From positions 80,415,959 to 80,479,958 of the forward strand of contig OX439035.1 of assembly GCA_949317995.1 (NCBI GenBank): a stretch of DNA of 64,000 bases, in the 5' to 3' direction. Position numbers and translations under genes: made by a program. The stretch is from Acholoe squamosa. Lineage: Eukaryota; Annelida; Polychaeta; Phyllodocida; Polynoidae. The notes below the pieces were generated by a model. The model was not told the DNA's origin and did no database searches. It saw nothing but the letters and a program-made list of their open reading frames with translations. Shown here one piece after another: positions 27,872 through 39,406 of this stretch (positions are counted from its first letter, which is position 1; each line of letters opens with the position of its first letter).

Positions 27872-27983
27872 AATGTGAAATGAATGTAGGTGGTCCGAAT
27901 CGAATTTTGGGGGTTGAATTTTCCTAATGGCAGAAATAAAATCTTATAAATTAACATTTTAAACATCTTTTATTACCTTATAG

Positions 27984-28287
27984 CCATCCATAAAGGGTTA
28001 ACTGTGCATCAATGCATCATGTTATCCATAAAGGGTTAAGTGTGCATCAATGCATCATGCCATCCATAAAGGTTTAACTGTGCATCAAATCATCATGCCA
28101 TCCATAAAGGGTTAACTGTGCATCAATGCCTCATGCCTTCCATAAAGGGTTAACTTTGCATCAATGCATCATGTCATCCATAAAAGGGTGAGTGTGCATC
28201 AATGCATCATGTCATCCATAAAGGGTTAAGTGTGCATCAATGCATAGTGCCATCCATAAAGGGTTAAGTGTGCATCAATGCATCATG
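27984..28287. repeat. 38-bp satellite, 8 units
   Basis: Units start at 27984, 28022, 28060, 28098, 28136, 28174, 28212 and 28250, each close to CCATCCATAAAGGGTTAAST then GTGCATCAATGCATCATG. Confidence 0.92.
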
Positions 28288-28299
28288 CCATTCTGGTCG

Positions 28300-31200
28300 A
28301 CTCAAGGGTAGTTGGACTGTCCGATTTCGTGTGCAATCGACCTCCTATGTGAGTGCAATGGAACAGGCTAGAGCCTGTTCCAATAATGTCTATTGTACCT
28401 TATATAATCACTACTTATACCCTGCTTCTTACAGCTAAATGAACTGTGACTTCCTGTAGTACTTTATATACCCGCATTTCAGGTCCAATACCCCTACTAT
28501 ACTGTAGCATTATACACATACACCTTGATGGGCAAGACCCTGGCTGACAGGTAAATTTACTTGCCACACTTAAGACGTTGTCCACAACATAGCAAGTATC
28601 TGTCTAATTAGTGCACTAATTCCTTCGGCCTTCATTCAAAAATCGATGTTGCTTGGCCCACTCCAGTTAGCCTGGCCGTGAGCGTCCCTTTGATGGTTTG
28701 AAATCACATCTCCTCCCCTTCAAATGTTCCCTTAATGTCTGTGAAGTCACACAAGACACATGCTTAACCGCAGAGGGTGTTAGGACAGCTCTTCTTTGGC
28801 TGTTTGATCCCATTTTATATCTCAATATTATTTCATAACTATCATTAGCAAACCTGATTACCAAGTGTTATAGATGCTATTCGCTCATGCTTGAATACGC
28901 CCCGGAATATGCTTGTGACATGCTATAGAAAAATATTCAAATCGCTTAAAGATCTTTGGTTGTGTACACATCGATAGTGATACATTAAAAGTTCCAAGTG
29001 TCCATAACCACATCTAAATAAGTTTCCCGTCTGATTATTCCAAGAGTCAAGATGAGGGACTAAAGGTGTTCTCGTTGTCTGTCCCTCACTATTCAGCCAA
29101 TGAAAAAATTGGGAATGGTGAAGGAATCGTGACTGACGGATAGTGTGCAATGGGTGGGAAACCACTTACGAGAGCATGCTCAGGTTGACAGCTTCAAAAA
29201 CGAAGCCTCTTCAAAATTTCATTAATTTGAGTGATGGTCACCATTAACGTTATTGATGTGAAGAAGAACAGATTTATCCAGGGTTCTGAACAGATATCAC
29301 GTGCCTCTGGCGAGCACCACTGATCCACTGAGGGACGTAACGCTATGGGGAATTAGATCACTTGTAGTGCTATAGGCAGTTGATCTGGATCAGCCTGATG
29401 CTACAGGCAGCTGATCTGAGCGAGCCTCGTTTTGAGGCCCAACTAGGTCAACAGGTCATGACGTCACACCCGGTGATTGCGCCAACCAGTGGCCAGAGTC
29501 GGCCGCCGGTGTGCAGTGATAGTGGAATTACAAATATTAGGGATTAACAGTGAACCAAATAATCATGCTCCAAGCTCTAATAGAACTAGAAACAATTGAC
29601 GGGCTAATGATACTGTCCCTACACTCGCTATCAGTGACTGACGGCCGTCAGTTGGCCGTGAATCCAGGATTTGTTGTGTATCCAAAGAAAAGATCACCTG
29701 CCTATAGCAGCTACATAGTGATCTCATTCCCCATAGTGTTGTGGGATCAGTGGCGCTGGCCAGGGGCACATGGTATCTGTTCAGAGGGGACATTTATCAC
29801 TTAGAGATTTATACAGATATCTATTAAGGTTAAATCCATTATGATCCTGGATTAGGATAAATGAGCTGATAGGAATAGGGGAAAACGAGCAGCTTGGTAA
29901 GTTGGGGTGATGTGATATTAGCAATAGAAAGCTTCCAAAATGAAATAATCTCGCGACTAGAATTACCTCCAACAGCTCTGCAGGATTTGAGATGTTATAT
30001 CAATTATGACAATTTGGATAAACACTGATAAAACGTAAGCAATTCAGACGCGATGTCGTGTTGTCATATCCGAGGTGGATGAATACCTTGATATATTTTA
30101 TGGACCCACAAAAATATACTGAAGTTAGACGATATTCACTCTTTTAGGGATGCATTGAAACTTTTACCTCTATACTACAATAGGCACGTATTTCCCTTCA
30201 TTTCCTAAATTGTGTAGGCATTCTAAATACAACATGTTCAGCAGTACATAAATTGATGTGCATTAAGTCTCTAAAAATGGGGAACTATCCACGTCCAGCA
30301 AAAAAGTCCCCCCTACAATACACGCGCTTGAGAATACTGACACTTCATTAATACATTTATGTATAACTGTCAGACCCTACAGCAAGGAAAATTACGTTGC
30401 TATTTTGCTTAAGTTGTGTATCAGGTGAAGATGAGAATATACAGAAAAAAAAACTTGTCAGGCAGTCAATTAGGGTGTTCCGATAACCATAGCGCAGTAG
30501 AGCACTCACCGCCCCGCCCCGACACTAAAATGGGCATATTTAAAGTGAAAAACTTGTTCTGCCCTTTTGTAAAATAGCACAGTGACAGTGCCAACCAAGA
30601 GGGCCGCGGCGGCTCTACTGCACAGCTTTGAGGTAAGCTTCCACCCCTATTCAACCAGAGCAAATATGGACGTGGGAAAGCAGCGGAAGGGGTGGCACCG
30701 AAATTAACAGGGTAAAAAGTCGATACCTGCGGCTGGTGCAGCCTCGGGTGGCGGCATTAGGTGCGTGTGGATGTGAGTGATGGGAGATGGGTTGGATTGG
30801 GGTGAGTGTTGGGAGCGGCAGAGAGGGGCCTTAATGGGAAATAATGCTAACCGCATTTGTCACCTTAAACACTTAGTGATTTCACTTAATGCGACATAAA
30901 ACAATGCCGGTGACGGCGCGGGGGATTTGTGTTTAGATTTGTAATTTCTGTCAGGACAGCCACAAAGACCTGTTAGGTGGAATGATGAGAGAACCTGAGG
31001 AGGAAGATTTCAGTATATAAGAGACCCCTATGCGAGTGGGTAAAGCTCACTGGTAAAGCTAAATAAGAGAGATAATACATACACGTACATATAAAATGAC
31101 CCAAGATCTGATGCAATGTAATATTGCTTTTTCATTGAAATATTGATCATTTTCAAACCCGAGATTCAAAATCAAATACGTTGTGACAGTAATGGGTTCG

Positions 31201-32698
31201 TTTCTCTCTGAGAAGCAGAAACGAAACGAAAATGTCACCAAAGTGCGTTTCAAACTACACCGGCAGGAACCTTTGGGAGAAATTGAACAGCAGAACACAG
31301 AACAGGCCTACAAGATATGAACATTGAAGCACAACGCAGAATTGTCAGATTCCTGTTCACACTATTCTATTAAAGGCAGGGATGTAAGTCTTAGAATGTT
31401 TGAATAATTCTGAGGGAACACATAGAATTTATGAATTCATTAACACGACAGACCTTTGATTCAAGAAAGCAACTTACAGGTATATGAATCGAACTAAGAA
31501 AATGTCGAAATCAGATATAAAACTGGAAATTTACATCCCTGTAAAGGTCTATTGCATTCTCTGATATCAAATTAAAGGCCTGGGAGCATTGGCGAGTTTT
31601 AAATGGTTAAACCACGCTTGAAATAAAAGACTATGAACTTATATCATCGTTGCTTAGAGCCATGTTTTTGTGAAGGTCATACCTTTCCTAAGATACATCA
31701 TCGTAAATGAAATTATGTTGGGAGCACCCCCTCCCATCAACTATGACATTTGACATGAAACAAAGTACTGGGTATAATGAATTTAGGTTGTAACGTATTC
31801 ACTAAAATTGGCGTGAGGAGTAAATCGTCTATTCTCCCTTTTAATGGTGGGGAGGGCGGGGGGTTAATACAACATGTGTCAGATTATTCAGTAAGATATC
31901 TCAGAAGGGATAGAGATGCACATTACGAAGTCAAGGCCAACGTAATGAGGCCTGAGATAGAGTGAAACTCCAACTATTCAGCATAGAATATCACGGGGTA
32001 GGCCTCAGATGTAGGCCTAAATACCCTATCAAATGCATGGTCATGCATATCATAAGGATAGGGCCTGGCTCACATAGTGTACCTTTAAAGGTTTTCTTAT
32101 CAAAGTCTTGCATTAATGGATTAGGTTCTAATTCAGGTGCCAAATGCATGCTTCCTGACAGTCAACATAGGGTGGCCTCTTTCAGATGGAGAACAGACTT
32201 TTCTCAATTCATGAGAATCGAGTTGACAACTAATCCAAGAAAATTTCCTAGGGTGGCAATATCCTGTGATTACTTCGAATGTGACAATAATATTTTGCCT
32301 CCATAACCATCAGGTAACCGAGTGACTGTGAACAGAAAAGTTGCCTGTTAGCAGCCGAGGCAATCAGCAAGGACTGCCTCAATGGAGGTGGCAATATTAG
32401 CAGTGTGCACGGAATCCTATCACCCTCTTATGGACGGATGCAGGGTTCCATTAAGTGAATGAAAAACACCGGCCGGTGACAATTCCAGCTCGCGAATGAC
32501 TCTTCTAAAACAAGCTAAAATATGCAAATAGAGGTTTGCTGGTGGAGATAACAAGGAGGTAAATGTTAGCTAGAGAGGTGGTAGGACTATGAATACGACT
32601 GTGGTTACTGTCTATCCTATGCCTATCCCAGTCTATATGGGTCTTAAAGGCTGGATGCATCAGAGGAATTCTACCACTATTCTGTTCAGCATCTTATA
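28300..32698. other. Intergenic region without recognised gene
   Basis: A perfect 11-bp-arm palindrome TGGAACAGGCT-AG-AGCC... is at 28359-28382. A TGACGTCA element is at about 29459. Frames of up to 114 codons (31962-32306) show no recognisable protein. Confidence 0.35.
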
Positions 32699-32874
32699 CA
32701 GTCAGCCCTTGCTTCCTCGACCCTTCGATTCCTCAGATCCCTCATTACCTCAGACACAGGATTTGCAACTCCCTCTATATATTCTATTATATTTGGACTT
32801 GAATCCTCGGATAATTTGCTTCTTCAGACAATTTTCCTTGCATTTTGAAAATCTGAGGAAGCAAGGGCCGACTG
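32699..32874. mobile_element. 176-bp pogo/Tigger-like MITE
   Basis: Left end CAGTCAGCCCTTGCTTCCTC; right end GAGGAAGCAAGGGCCGACTG. These inverted repeats differ at one position and TA lies on both sides. CAGTYRGCCCTT-type ends are typical of pogo/Tigger elements. Confidence 0.8.
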
Positions 32875-34372
32875 TACATAAAAGCATGTCCCTATCATCA
32901 TCTGATCTTTCCACCACCTCCATCCTTCTATTATTATGATTAAGCCTATAAGGGCGTCGACCTAGGCTTGGTCACATCTCCTTTCCTTTATTATGTCTAA
33001 ATTTCACTATCCTTCATAGATGGATGCATGGGCCTCAAATCTGAATACAAATCTGATATCGGCTAGGTATCGGGACATCAAAATTCTGCACCATAATTCA
33101 ATATGATGCATTCTCCTGTAAAAGTGGAATTTCACATTTCAAACCCTCCAAATCACTCAAAATCATGAAGAGGGTCATTTTCCCCTCTCCGGGTTACAGA
33201 TCCCGATGTTGTTCACCTACCTAGATTTTCTATATAAGCGTATGTTTGAAGCCATCCACATTTTGCAATAATCTGTGCCAAAGAAGTGTCCCCCATAATC
33301 CATATATTCTACATCAGAACAGGTCATACATTACATCTCTACTTTATTCCAACGTATACAATATCAAACTCGAATATACAGACCAATCAGAGCCTTACAA
33401 GTCCTTATTCCGTACAACTCAGTGTATAATTAAGGAAATTGAAAGTGGGATAGGCCACCCAGTGCCCCCAAGAAAGACTAACTTCTGGAACTAAGCACGC
33501 TTGATAAGTGTCGGATGAAATTTTGAAAGGTGTAGGGACACTATTAGAATTACCATTTCTTATGGACCGTTTGGTCAAGTAAGTGTAAAGGAGGGGGGGG
33601 GGTGGAAGTTCTCCATCCACCACTGAATAAGGGGAAGCAAATATTCTGGAGACTATTTACTTTTACCTGTTTCAGGGTCAAAAGGTATTTAGAATTCACA
33701 TCACGCCTGAAGGAAAAACAAAAAATAATGGCCAAATTCAATAATAAAGTACTGCAGTAAAACTGTAAACGCAATGTATAGGCCGTAGCGTATGCACTAG
33801 CAGGATCACCTAAAAAGGGAAATATAGACCAACACTTATTTCAAGCCCCGGATGCGGCTTATAGATCCTTATAAACCCGTGGATGTGCTCCATATGCAGC
33901 TTAAGGGTTGATGACCTTTTAATGGGGTAGTGGTCACCGTGTGTTCTTGTGTAGGCATAAAACACAACTTGTGCGGATGCACATTAACATGTGGGCTTTT
34001 CTTTTGCTTTTATGTTTTTGTGCCCCCCTCAGTCACAGGAGTCCTTAAAGCACCGCCCCCCCTCCCCACCGCTCTTTTAAGAAAAAAATCCCTCCCTCGT
34101 GTACCTCACTTATAAGGTACTGCCGGGTATTCCTTGCTGTGCCTTAGGGCTATCCCCGAATGGCGTCATGTTGGAGGGGGGAGGGGTCAAGCATGGCATG
34201 ACAGGATTAATTCTCCATATACCATCAGCAATGTAAAATTGGCAAAAAAAAAAAAAAAAAAAAAAACATGATGAGGGGGAGGGGAGGGGGTCAAAAATGG
34301 TCAAATTTGGCATGGCTTCATTTACGGATGGCCCCTTATTAAATGTTCCTGGATGCAGGGTGCGCCTCATAG
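32875..34372. other. Intergenic region next to the retroelement
   Basis: Contains GGATGCGGCTTATAGA at 33850 and GGTGCGCCTCATAG at 34359, which resemble scraps of the CGTATAAG MITE family, and an A-run at 34243-34266. The retroelement may have landed in an older MITE remnant. No gene is seen. Confidence 0.4.
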
Positions 34373-35094
34373 TGGGCTGTGTGGGTTGTGTTTATATGTA
34401 TATTAATGTGGTCTAACTTGTGTAGTATTATCAGCTCGCTCCTCTGATCTCACGTATTGGGAAGACTAACTCTAGTGGTATGATGCTGGCCTAGCCCATT
34501 CTTTTAACCAACACCAAGACGCCGATACAAGTCACCATTTATTGTTCATTGGTTATTCACAGTTACAGTTGTTTGGTAATCCCACTCAGGTTGTACAACT
34601 TCAACGACATCAGTCTATTCACACAAGCAGTTCATGTTCTAACAATCCGGTGCTTTTAGAGAGGTATAAGTGCCATAGAGTTCCTGCCTAATCCGTTCTT
34701 ACATTGGCTAAGTGTAATACTAGATACTAAACAGCTTCTTCCTCGTCTACTCCAGGAGTATGTGTTGCCTCCTCGGCTGCTCCCACAATACTAACTCCTC
34801 CTCTATCTCTCACTAACCCTCACACCTTCCAGACGCCGTGTATTTGGCTCACACGTATCCCCCCCCCTTTTTTACAGAATCTACCTGACCAGATCTCGTC
34901 GACTCCCCTCCGTCTGCAACATTCCACAGCCTACCATAAACTCTAGCTACCATAAACCCTATACAGGACTCCCATAGCACTCTCTCATATAGCATACAAT
35001 AAATACACACATAATACAGCATACAATAAATACCCACATAAGTGTACCCTGTTATACCCGTTCATTATAATTATTGGTTATTGATGACAAAACA
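34373..35094 (-). repeat. 3' LTR of the retroelement
   Basis: This 722-bp partner of the 50526-51247 LTR has the same TG/CA ends and two substitutions, about 0.3 percent divergence. The sense strand carries AATAAA (34538-34543) and an A6G9 tract (34859-34873). The ATAG at 34369-34372 is the left half of the target duplication. A 62-codon frame inside each LTR looks incidental. Confidence 0.97.
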
Positions 35095-35104
35095 GGTGCG
35101 GGCG

Positions 35105-35114
35105 CTCCCCTCTT
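35105..35114 (-). other. Candidate polypurine tract for plus-strand DNA synthesis
   Basis: The sense strand reads AAGAGGGGAG about 10 bases upstream of the 3' LTR. This is near the expected place, although a short GC stretch intervenes before the LTR. Confidence 0.45.
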
Positions 35115-35187
35115 GTGACGCGAGTCACACCAATTGTCAAGCATAAATTATGCTTGAATACATTTTATGTATTGTTTTGTCACTAAT

Positions 35188-35915
35188 AGGGTAGGGTGAC
35201 CTTGAGTCGTCCATGTACCTTGAGTCGGCCACTTTGCATGTGTTTAGTGCTAAATTGTAATTATCAATGACCACCTTAGAGGATTTTAAGCTATTTACAT
35301 TTATAGAAGATGGGAAGATGCAGCACCTGCTATCCTTCCATCTCTGCCTTTTCGTGGTTTATTACCTTCAACAGGCTGTCAATGACAGCATGTTTGGGAT
35401 TACATTCATGCAAAAAAGGATAGGTTTCTGATGATTTGTTACCCACTTATATTGAAGTGCAACTAGTAAATGAGCATAAACCTAAAATAATGTCCCAGTA
35501 GTCAAGGAACAGAGGTAACATTGACAAAACATTGTATATGGATTATATTTATACTGTGTAAATTATCAGTAAACTGGAAATCTGCCCTTTCCTTGCATCA
35601 ATTGCATAATAGACAGCCCCCTATACAGAAGCTGATTCATGATATGATGTGGCCGACTCAAGGTACTGGTGGCCGACTCATGGTACTGATGGAGAGAAAT
35701 ACACATCACTTGGGTAATGAAGGCTCGGAGGGCCTGATAGACATGAGTATAAGAGTTGTAACCTGATTTACTGGAAAAATAAACACTTCAGGATAATTTT
35801 CATAACCATTTTCTGTTGCTCCATACAGGTTAGCTTACTAAAGCACAGCTTCTAGAAAAAACCAGAGGTTGTATAGAGGTCCAAGTGGACGACTCATGGT
35901 CACTTTACCCTACCT
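35188..35915. repeat. 728-bp inverted-repeat unit inside the retroelement 3' region
   Basis: The left arm starts AGGGTAGGGTGACCTTGAG. The right arm, reverse-complemented, starts AGGTAGGGTAAAGTGACC. Both continue GAGTCGTCCA. The related motif GAGTCGKCC recurs at 35222, and inverted at about 35650 and 35667. This fits a nested MITE or a structured RNA region; no clear target duplication was found. Confidence 0.5.
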
Positions 35916-36691
35916 GAGGTAATCATCGTTATCATATTATACATTTCAATAGTTATTTATGTACATACATATACTCCACACTTATATAATACCATGCATT
36001 ATTACTATATATATTTTCCACACTGCATTGGTGACTTATTCTTAGCGCAAACTTGTCCTCTAACATATACTTTATTATTACAATTCTCTCATTCCTTAAT
36101 TCTCAATTTGTTTTTCTTTCCTTTGTTATTTATTTTACTCATTCACTCGCCTTTACTAAGCACTTTGTCCCATTCTATGTTTATATATTCTTTTTACTAT
36201 CCTTACCCGGGCGTCGACACCAGTTACACCCAATCGGGCCAATAAATCTCCTTACATCTGTCAACCCCTTGTTCCGAAACGTTCCCCTCTATCTACCCTT
36301 TGCCCCAAGCATCACTCTAAAACACACTCTAACGCGTCTTGGGTTACACCTGGCAACCTCCTACTTAACTCACGCGTGCACAGCTTGTCAACGAGTATAT
36401 ACATCAGAAATCTTTCCACTTGCCACATTACGTCGTAGTTAGTGTTTCATTAGTCGGTCGTACACTTAAATTACAAGTTTTCTCTTAACTATATTATCTT
36501 ACTAATAATATACACTGGCACTATTCCCAGACATTATAGCAATTCATCTGTAGATCGTCTTTGTATTGTCTATTCCATCCTTTCGTCTCACGCCAGCTGC
36601 ACGATATCTTTCTCCCCCCCCCCTTCTCTTGTCCTGACACCCTCTATGCCAAGTCTCTACCATGATGGCGTTTTATTCATCACTTTCAGTC

Positions 36692-39337
36692 TCATTCATT
36701 CAGGTCCAAGTACACCGATGACGATCCCGCCCTGGACTCTTGACCTCGCAGAGCCACGTTCACCGCCTCTTTATGACCCTTGTTTACTGAATATGAGACA
36801 GCCGTAGCCCCATATGATTCTCCAGGTACTTCTGGTAACTGTCTTGATCTTCTTAACTGAGCCATGGCTCTGGCATGTCCCGTGTCAGATAACTGATGTG
36901 TATTTATCTCTCTGTTCCTTATTGGTGTCCAGCCCGCCGCTGATATCATAGGTATCTCTAGTGGTACACCTGTCGCCAGGCCCCCACTATACCTAATCAA
37001 TCTTGTCATCACCGTAAATCCATAGTCACCGTTCAGTATCCCTGCTAATTTCTTTGACACCTTCACAGTGGCTGGCAATGGCAATGGCACTGCGTTTTCC
37101 GCCGTTGCCATCTCAGTGGAATATAACACTCGACCCCACTGCACTGTAGCTATGTACTTCGGGCACGAGTAGCTTACTGCTACATCTCTAATAAGAGCCT
37201 GTTCTGCTGGTCTTTGAAATACCTGGTCCAAAGGCATTAGACTCTCCCCCAATGGTATTATTTCCGTAATCTCTTTAGTTGCCACCTGTAGATACAGTCC
37301 ATCCACTGGTTGAAGCCTCTTTAGTTGTCGCACCTTCCTCACCAGTAACACTATTATTATTATCAGTACTATTAATATCAATGATAACATAGCTATTGTT
37401 GTTTTGTGTTCCGGATCTTCTACCTCATAATCACCTCCGACATCTTCACCGTATTTTTCATAGTCCCAAGTTTCTAGACTCCTTATTCTCATAGGCATTC
37501 TTGCTAATATGTATGCCATTAATAGTCTTTTTAAACAAAAATATTGCACCACCATCAGAGTCATAACAATCACCCCGGCAATCATTATTGGTGAATAATC
37601 CCATAGGGATTCAGTGGGAAAATGGCCTCCACCACTCATGCCATCCAGATCGGGTAATGCTGATCCGTCTTCCATTGCACTCACCAAATTCTTAAGATTG
37701 ACAGCTGCTGGCGACTGTTGTATTCTAGCCCTGTGCTTCATTTTGGTCTTTACTAATTTTGGCAACACTTCATCCTGCAATACCTCTACAGTTTCACCAT
37801 TTAATACTGCCTTTATCCATGTCAATTTCTTAACACTGTTCATTTGTAGCAAATCGTTATTTACAAAAGTCACATTAGTTTCCATGTTCACATGACCACA
37901 TCCTGCCAAGCTATAAGGCATCCACGCCCCGGCAGTCATGAATGCGCAGTCACACCCAATGTTCAATATGGCGTAATGATGCATGTTCACCTTAACGGGT
38001 GGGCTTGATTGACACATCAATTGACCTTGTATGTCGGGTCCCGATACCAAGGTACGACCCTTTCCCAGTGCTATCGCAAATGAAGGAAAACTTGGTTGCA
38101 CTATATAACTGATCTCACATGTTTCTGCTATGGCCGTCTTGTCATTTCTTATCAGTGCCGCCATGCACCCTCGTTCAGCTATTTTCCTCATGTGTGGAAT
38201 ATCTGGGCATACTGCTATTGAATTGCCATGGCAACGCGCCCAATTTACCACTGGCTCTGATATATAAGACCGCCCAGTCTTTGATATGGCTACTTCTGAT
38301 GGCAATCCCTCTATTCTCGTCCCGTCAGCTTCTTTATTGGCCAGCCGTACTGGCACCGGAAACACCTTTACAGAGTATACACAAAATATGTGTTCCTCTG
38401 ACACCACAGGAATCCTTATCTGCATCTTCACACGACCTTGGTGCTGATATACTCGTACCACACTATTGTCATAGTAATATTCAGGATCAGTAAAAGCGAC
38501 CCTAAATCGTGGGTATGTAGCCTTCAAATATACTTCAGTGTTGACTATAGCTTCCTTCAAATCTTCTCTAGTGACCAATTTTGATGATAGTTTTCTTCGT
38601 GATGCCAATCTTACCTCAGCTGCCATATCCTTTATTTCAATGAGTTCATTTAATAAATGTATGATATACCCCCATTTGACCCTTGTCAACAGGCTTTCAT
38701 GGTTGTATACAATAGATAGTTCATATAGTGCCACACTGTGCATAGTTTGAGTTCTTTCCAGCAACTTCCGTCTCTTTAATGATATCTTAGCCATTTCATA
38801 CAATTGTAACTGCCTATCAGCCAACTGTCCCACTTCCGCCATGACTTCCTCCAAGCCATTGCTAGTACTTGTGGCCAATGTTTTAATAACATCACGCATC
38901 TTATAATACGATGTCTTCAGTAATTGTATATCTTTTTCATTTCTGGCTACATCATCAGCTCTCCCAGTGCCAAAAATATAGTACGACAACTCTCCTATAA
39001 TATTTAAACCTGGTATACCTGCTCTCTTAGACCTCTTGACTTGTTGTTGTTCAGGGATGTTTTCCATCAGCTTTTCCACTTCCTCTTCTCTGGCCTGTAT
39101 TAATTTCCTAATAATTTGATTCAACCATTCTTCTTTCTGTTTGATGTTGTCACAGGTATCTTCAAATAATAAGGTTCTGTTGTGATGTTGAATATCACAC
39201 ATAACCTGCATATTTTTCACACATTGTTCATAAATACTTTCCATTTCCGGCTCTGGTAATCTATCTGGTATCCCTAATACAAACACTTGTGACACATGAT
39301 TGTGCTCAGCCGTAGAAATACGTCTACCAGGTTGCAA
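36692..39337 (-). CDS. env: Envelope fusion glycoprotein, baculovirus-F/errantivirus type, with extra C-terminal domain
   Basis: An 881-codon frame with TTG at 39337. It is open back to a stop at 39472-39470 without any ATG, and the first ATG is codon 32 (39244). No signal peptide is present, so the 5' end is probably supplied by splicing. Residues 101-105 (KRSKR) form a furin-type site, followed at once by a fusion-peptide-like segment (106-125) ending YYIFGTG, as in baculovirus F proteins. A long helical region (about 130-270) and a conserved-type IPVVSEE...FCVYSVKVFPVPV block (309-330) follow, then Cys pairs. Transmembrane segments lie at about 583-613 and 647-667. About 210 further residues follow the second. 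Baculovirus F normally has a single anchor and a short tail. It should mediate membrane fusion and cell-to-cell transfer. Confidence 0.85.
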   Translation of the reverse strand: MQPGRRISTAEHNHVSQVFVLGIPDRLPEPEMESIYEQCVKNMQVMCDIQHHNRTLLFEDTCDNIKQKEEWLNQIIRKLIQAREEEVEKLMENIPEQQQVKRSKRAGIPGLNIIGELSYYIFGTGRADDVARNEKDIQLLKTSYYKMRDVIKTLATSTSNGLEEVMAEVGQLADRQLQLYEMAKISLKRRKLLERTQTMHSVALYELSIVYNHESLLTRVKWGYIIHLLNELIEIKDMAAEVRLASRRKLSSKLVTREDLKEAIVNTEVYLKATYPRFRVAFTDPEYYYDNSVVRVYQHQGRVKMQIRIPVVSEEHIFCVYSVKVFPVPVRLANKEADGTRIEGLPSEVAISKTGRSYISEPVVNWARCHGNSIAVCPDIPHMRKIAERGCMAALIRNDKTAIAETCEISYIVQPSFPSFAIALGKGRTLVSGPDIQGQLMCQSSPPVKVNMHHYAILNIGCDCAFMTAGAWMPYSLAGCGHVNMETNVTFVNNDLLQMNSVKKLTWIKAVLNGETVEVLQDEVLPKLVKTKMKHRARIQQSPAAVNLKNLVSAMEDGSALPDLDGMSGGGHFPTESLWDYSPIMIAGVIVMTLMVVQYFCLKRLLMAYILARMPMRIRSLETWDYEKYGEDVGGDYEVEDPEHKTTIAMLSLILIVLIIIIVLLVRKVRQLKRLQPVDGLYLQVATKEITEIIPLGESLMPLDQVFQRPAEQALIRDVAVSYSCPKYIATVQWGRVLYSTEMATAENAVPLPLPATVKVSKKLAGILNGDYGFTVMTRLIRYSGGLATGVPLEIPMISAAGWTPIRNREINTHQLSDTGHARAMAQLRRSRQLPEVPGESYGATAVSYSVNKGHKEAVNVALRGQESRAGSSSVYLDLNE

Positions 39338-39406
39338 AATGACACCTAATTCGGTGCGCCAGTCAACTTGACCACTCCTTTCGTGCCACCTTGGAATCCC
39401 ACTCTG

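Larger units (their letters stand above)
35095..36691 (-). other. 3' noncoding region of the retroelement (env stop to 3' LTR)
   Basis: About 1.6 kb without a sense-strand ORF. It contains an AAGG...G10 purine tract at 36611-36630 just after env, the inverted-repeat insert 35188-35915, a perfect CAAGCATAA-A-TTATGCTTG palindrome at 35137-35155, and a polypurine stretch near the LTR. Plus-strand frames at 35994-36442 look incidental. Confidence 0.7.

Noticed and set aside
25590..28287. CRISPR-like repeat array
   Set aside because: The units are head-to-tail satellites without unique spacers, in a eukaryotic genome.
34849..35037. 62-codon frame repeated in both LTRs
   Set aside because: It is duplicated because the LTR is duplicated, and shows no protein-like features.
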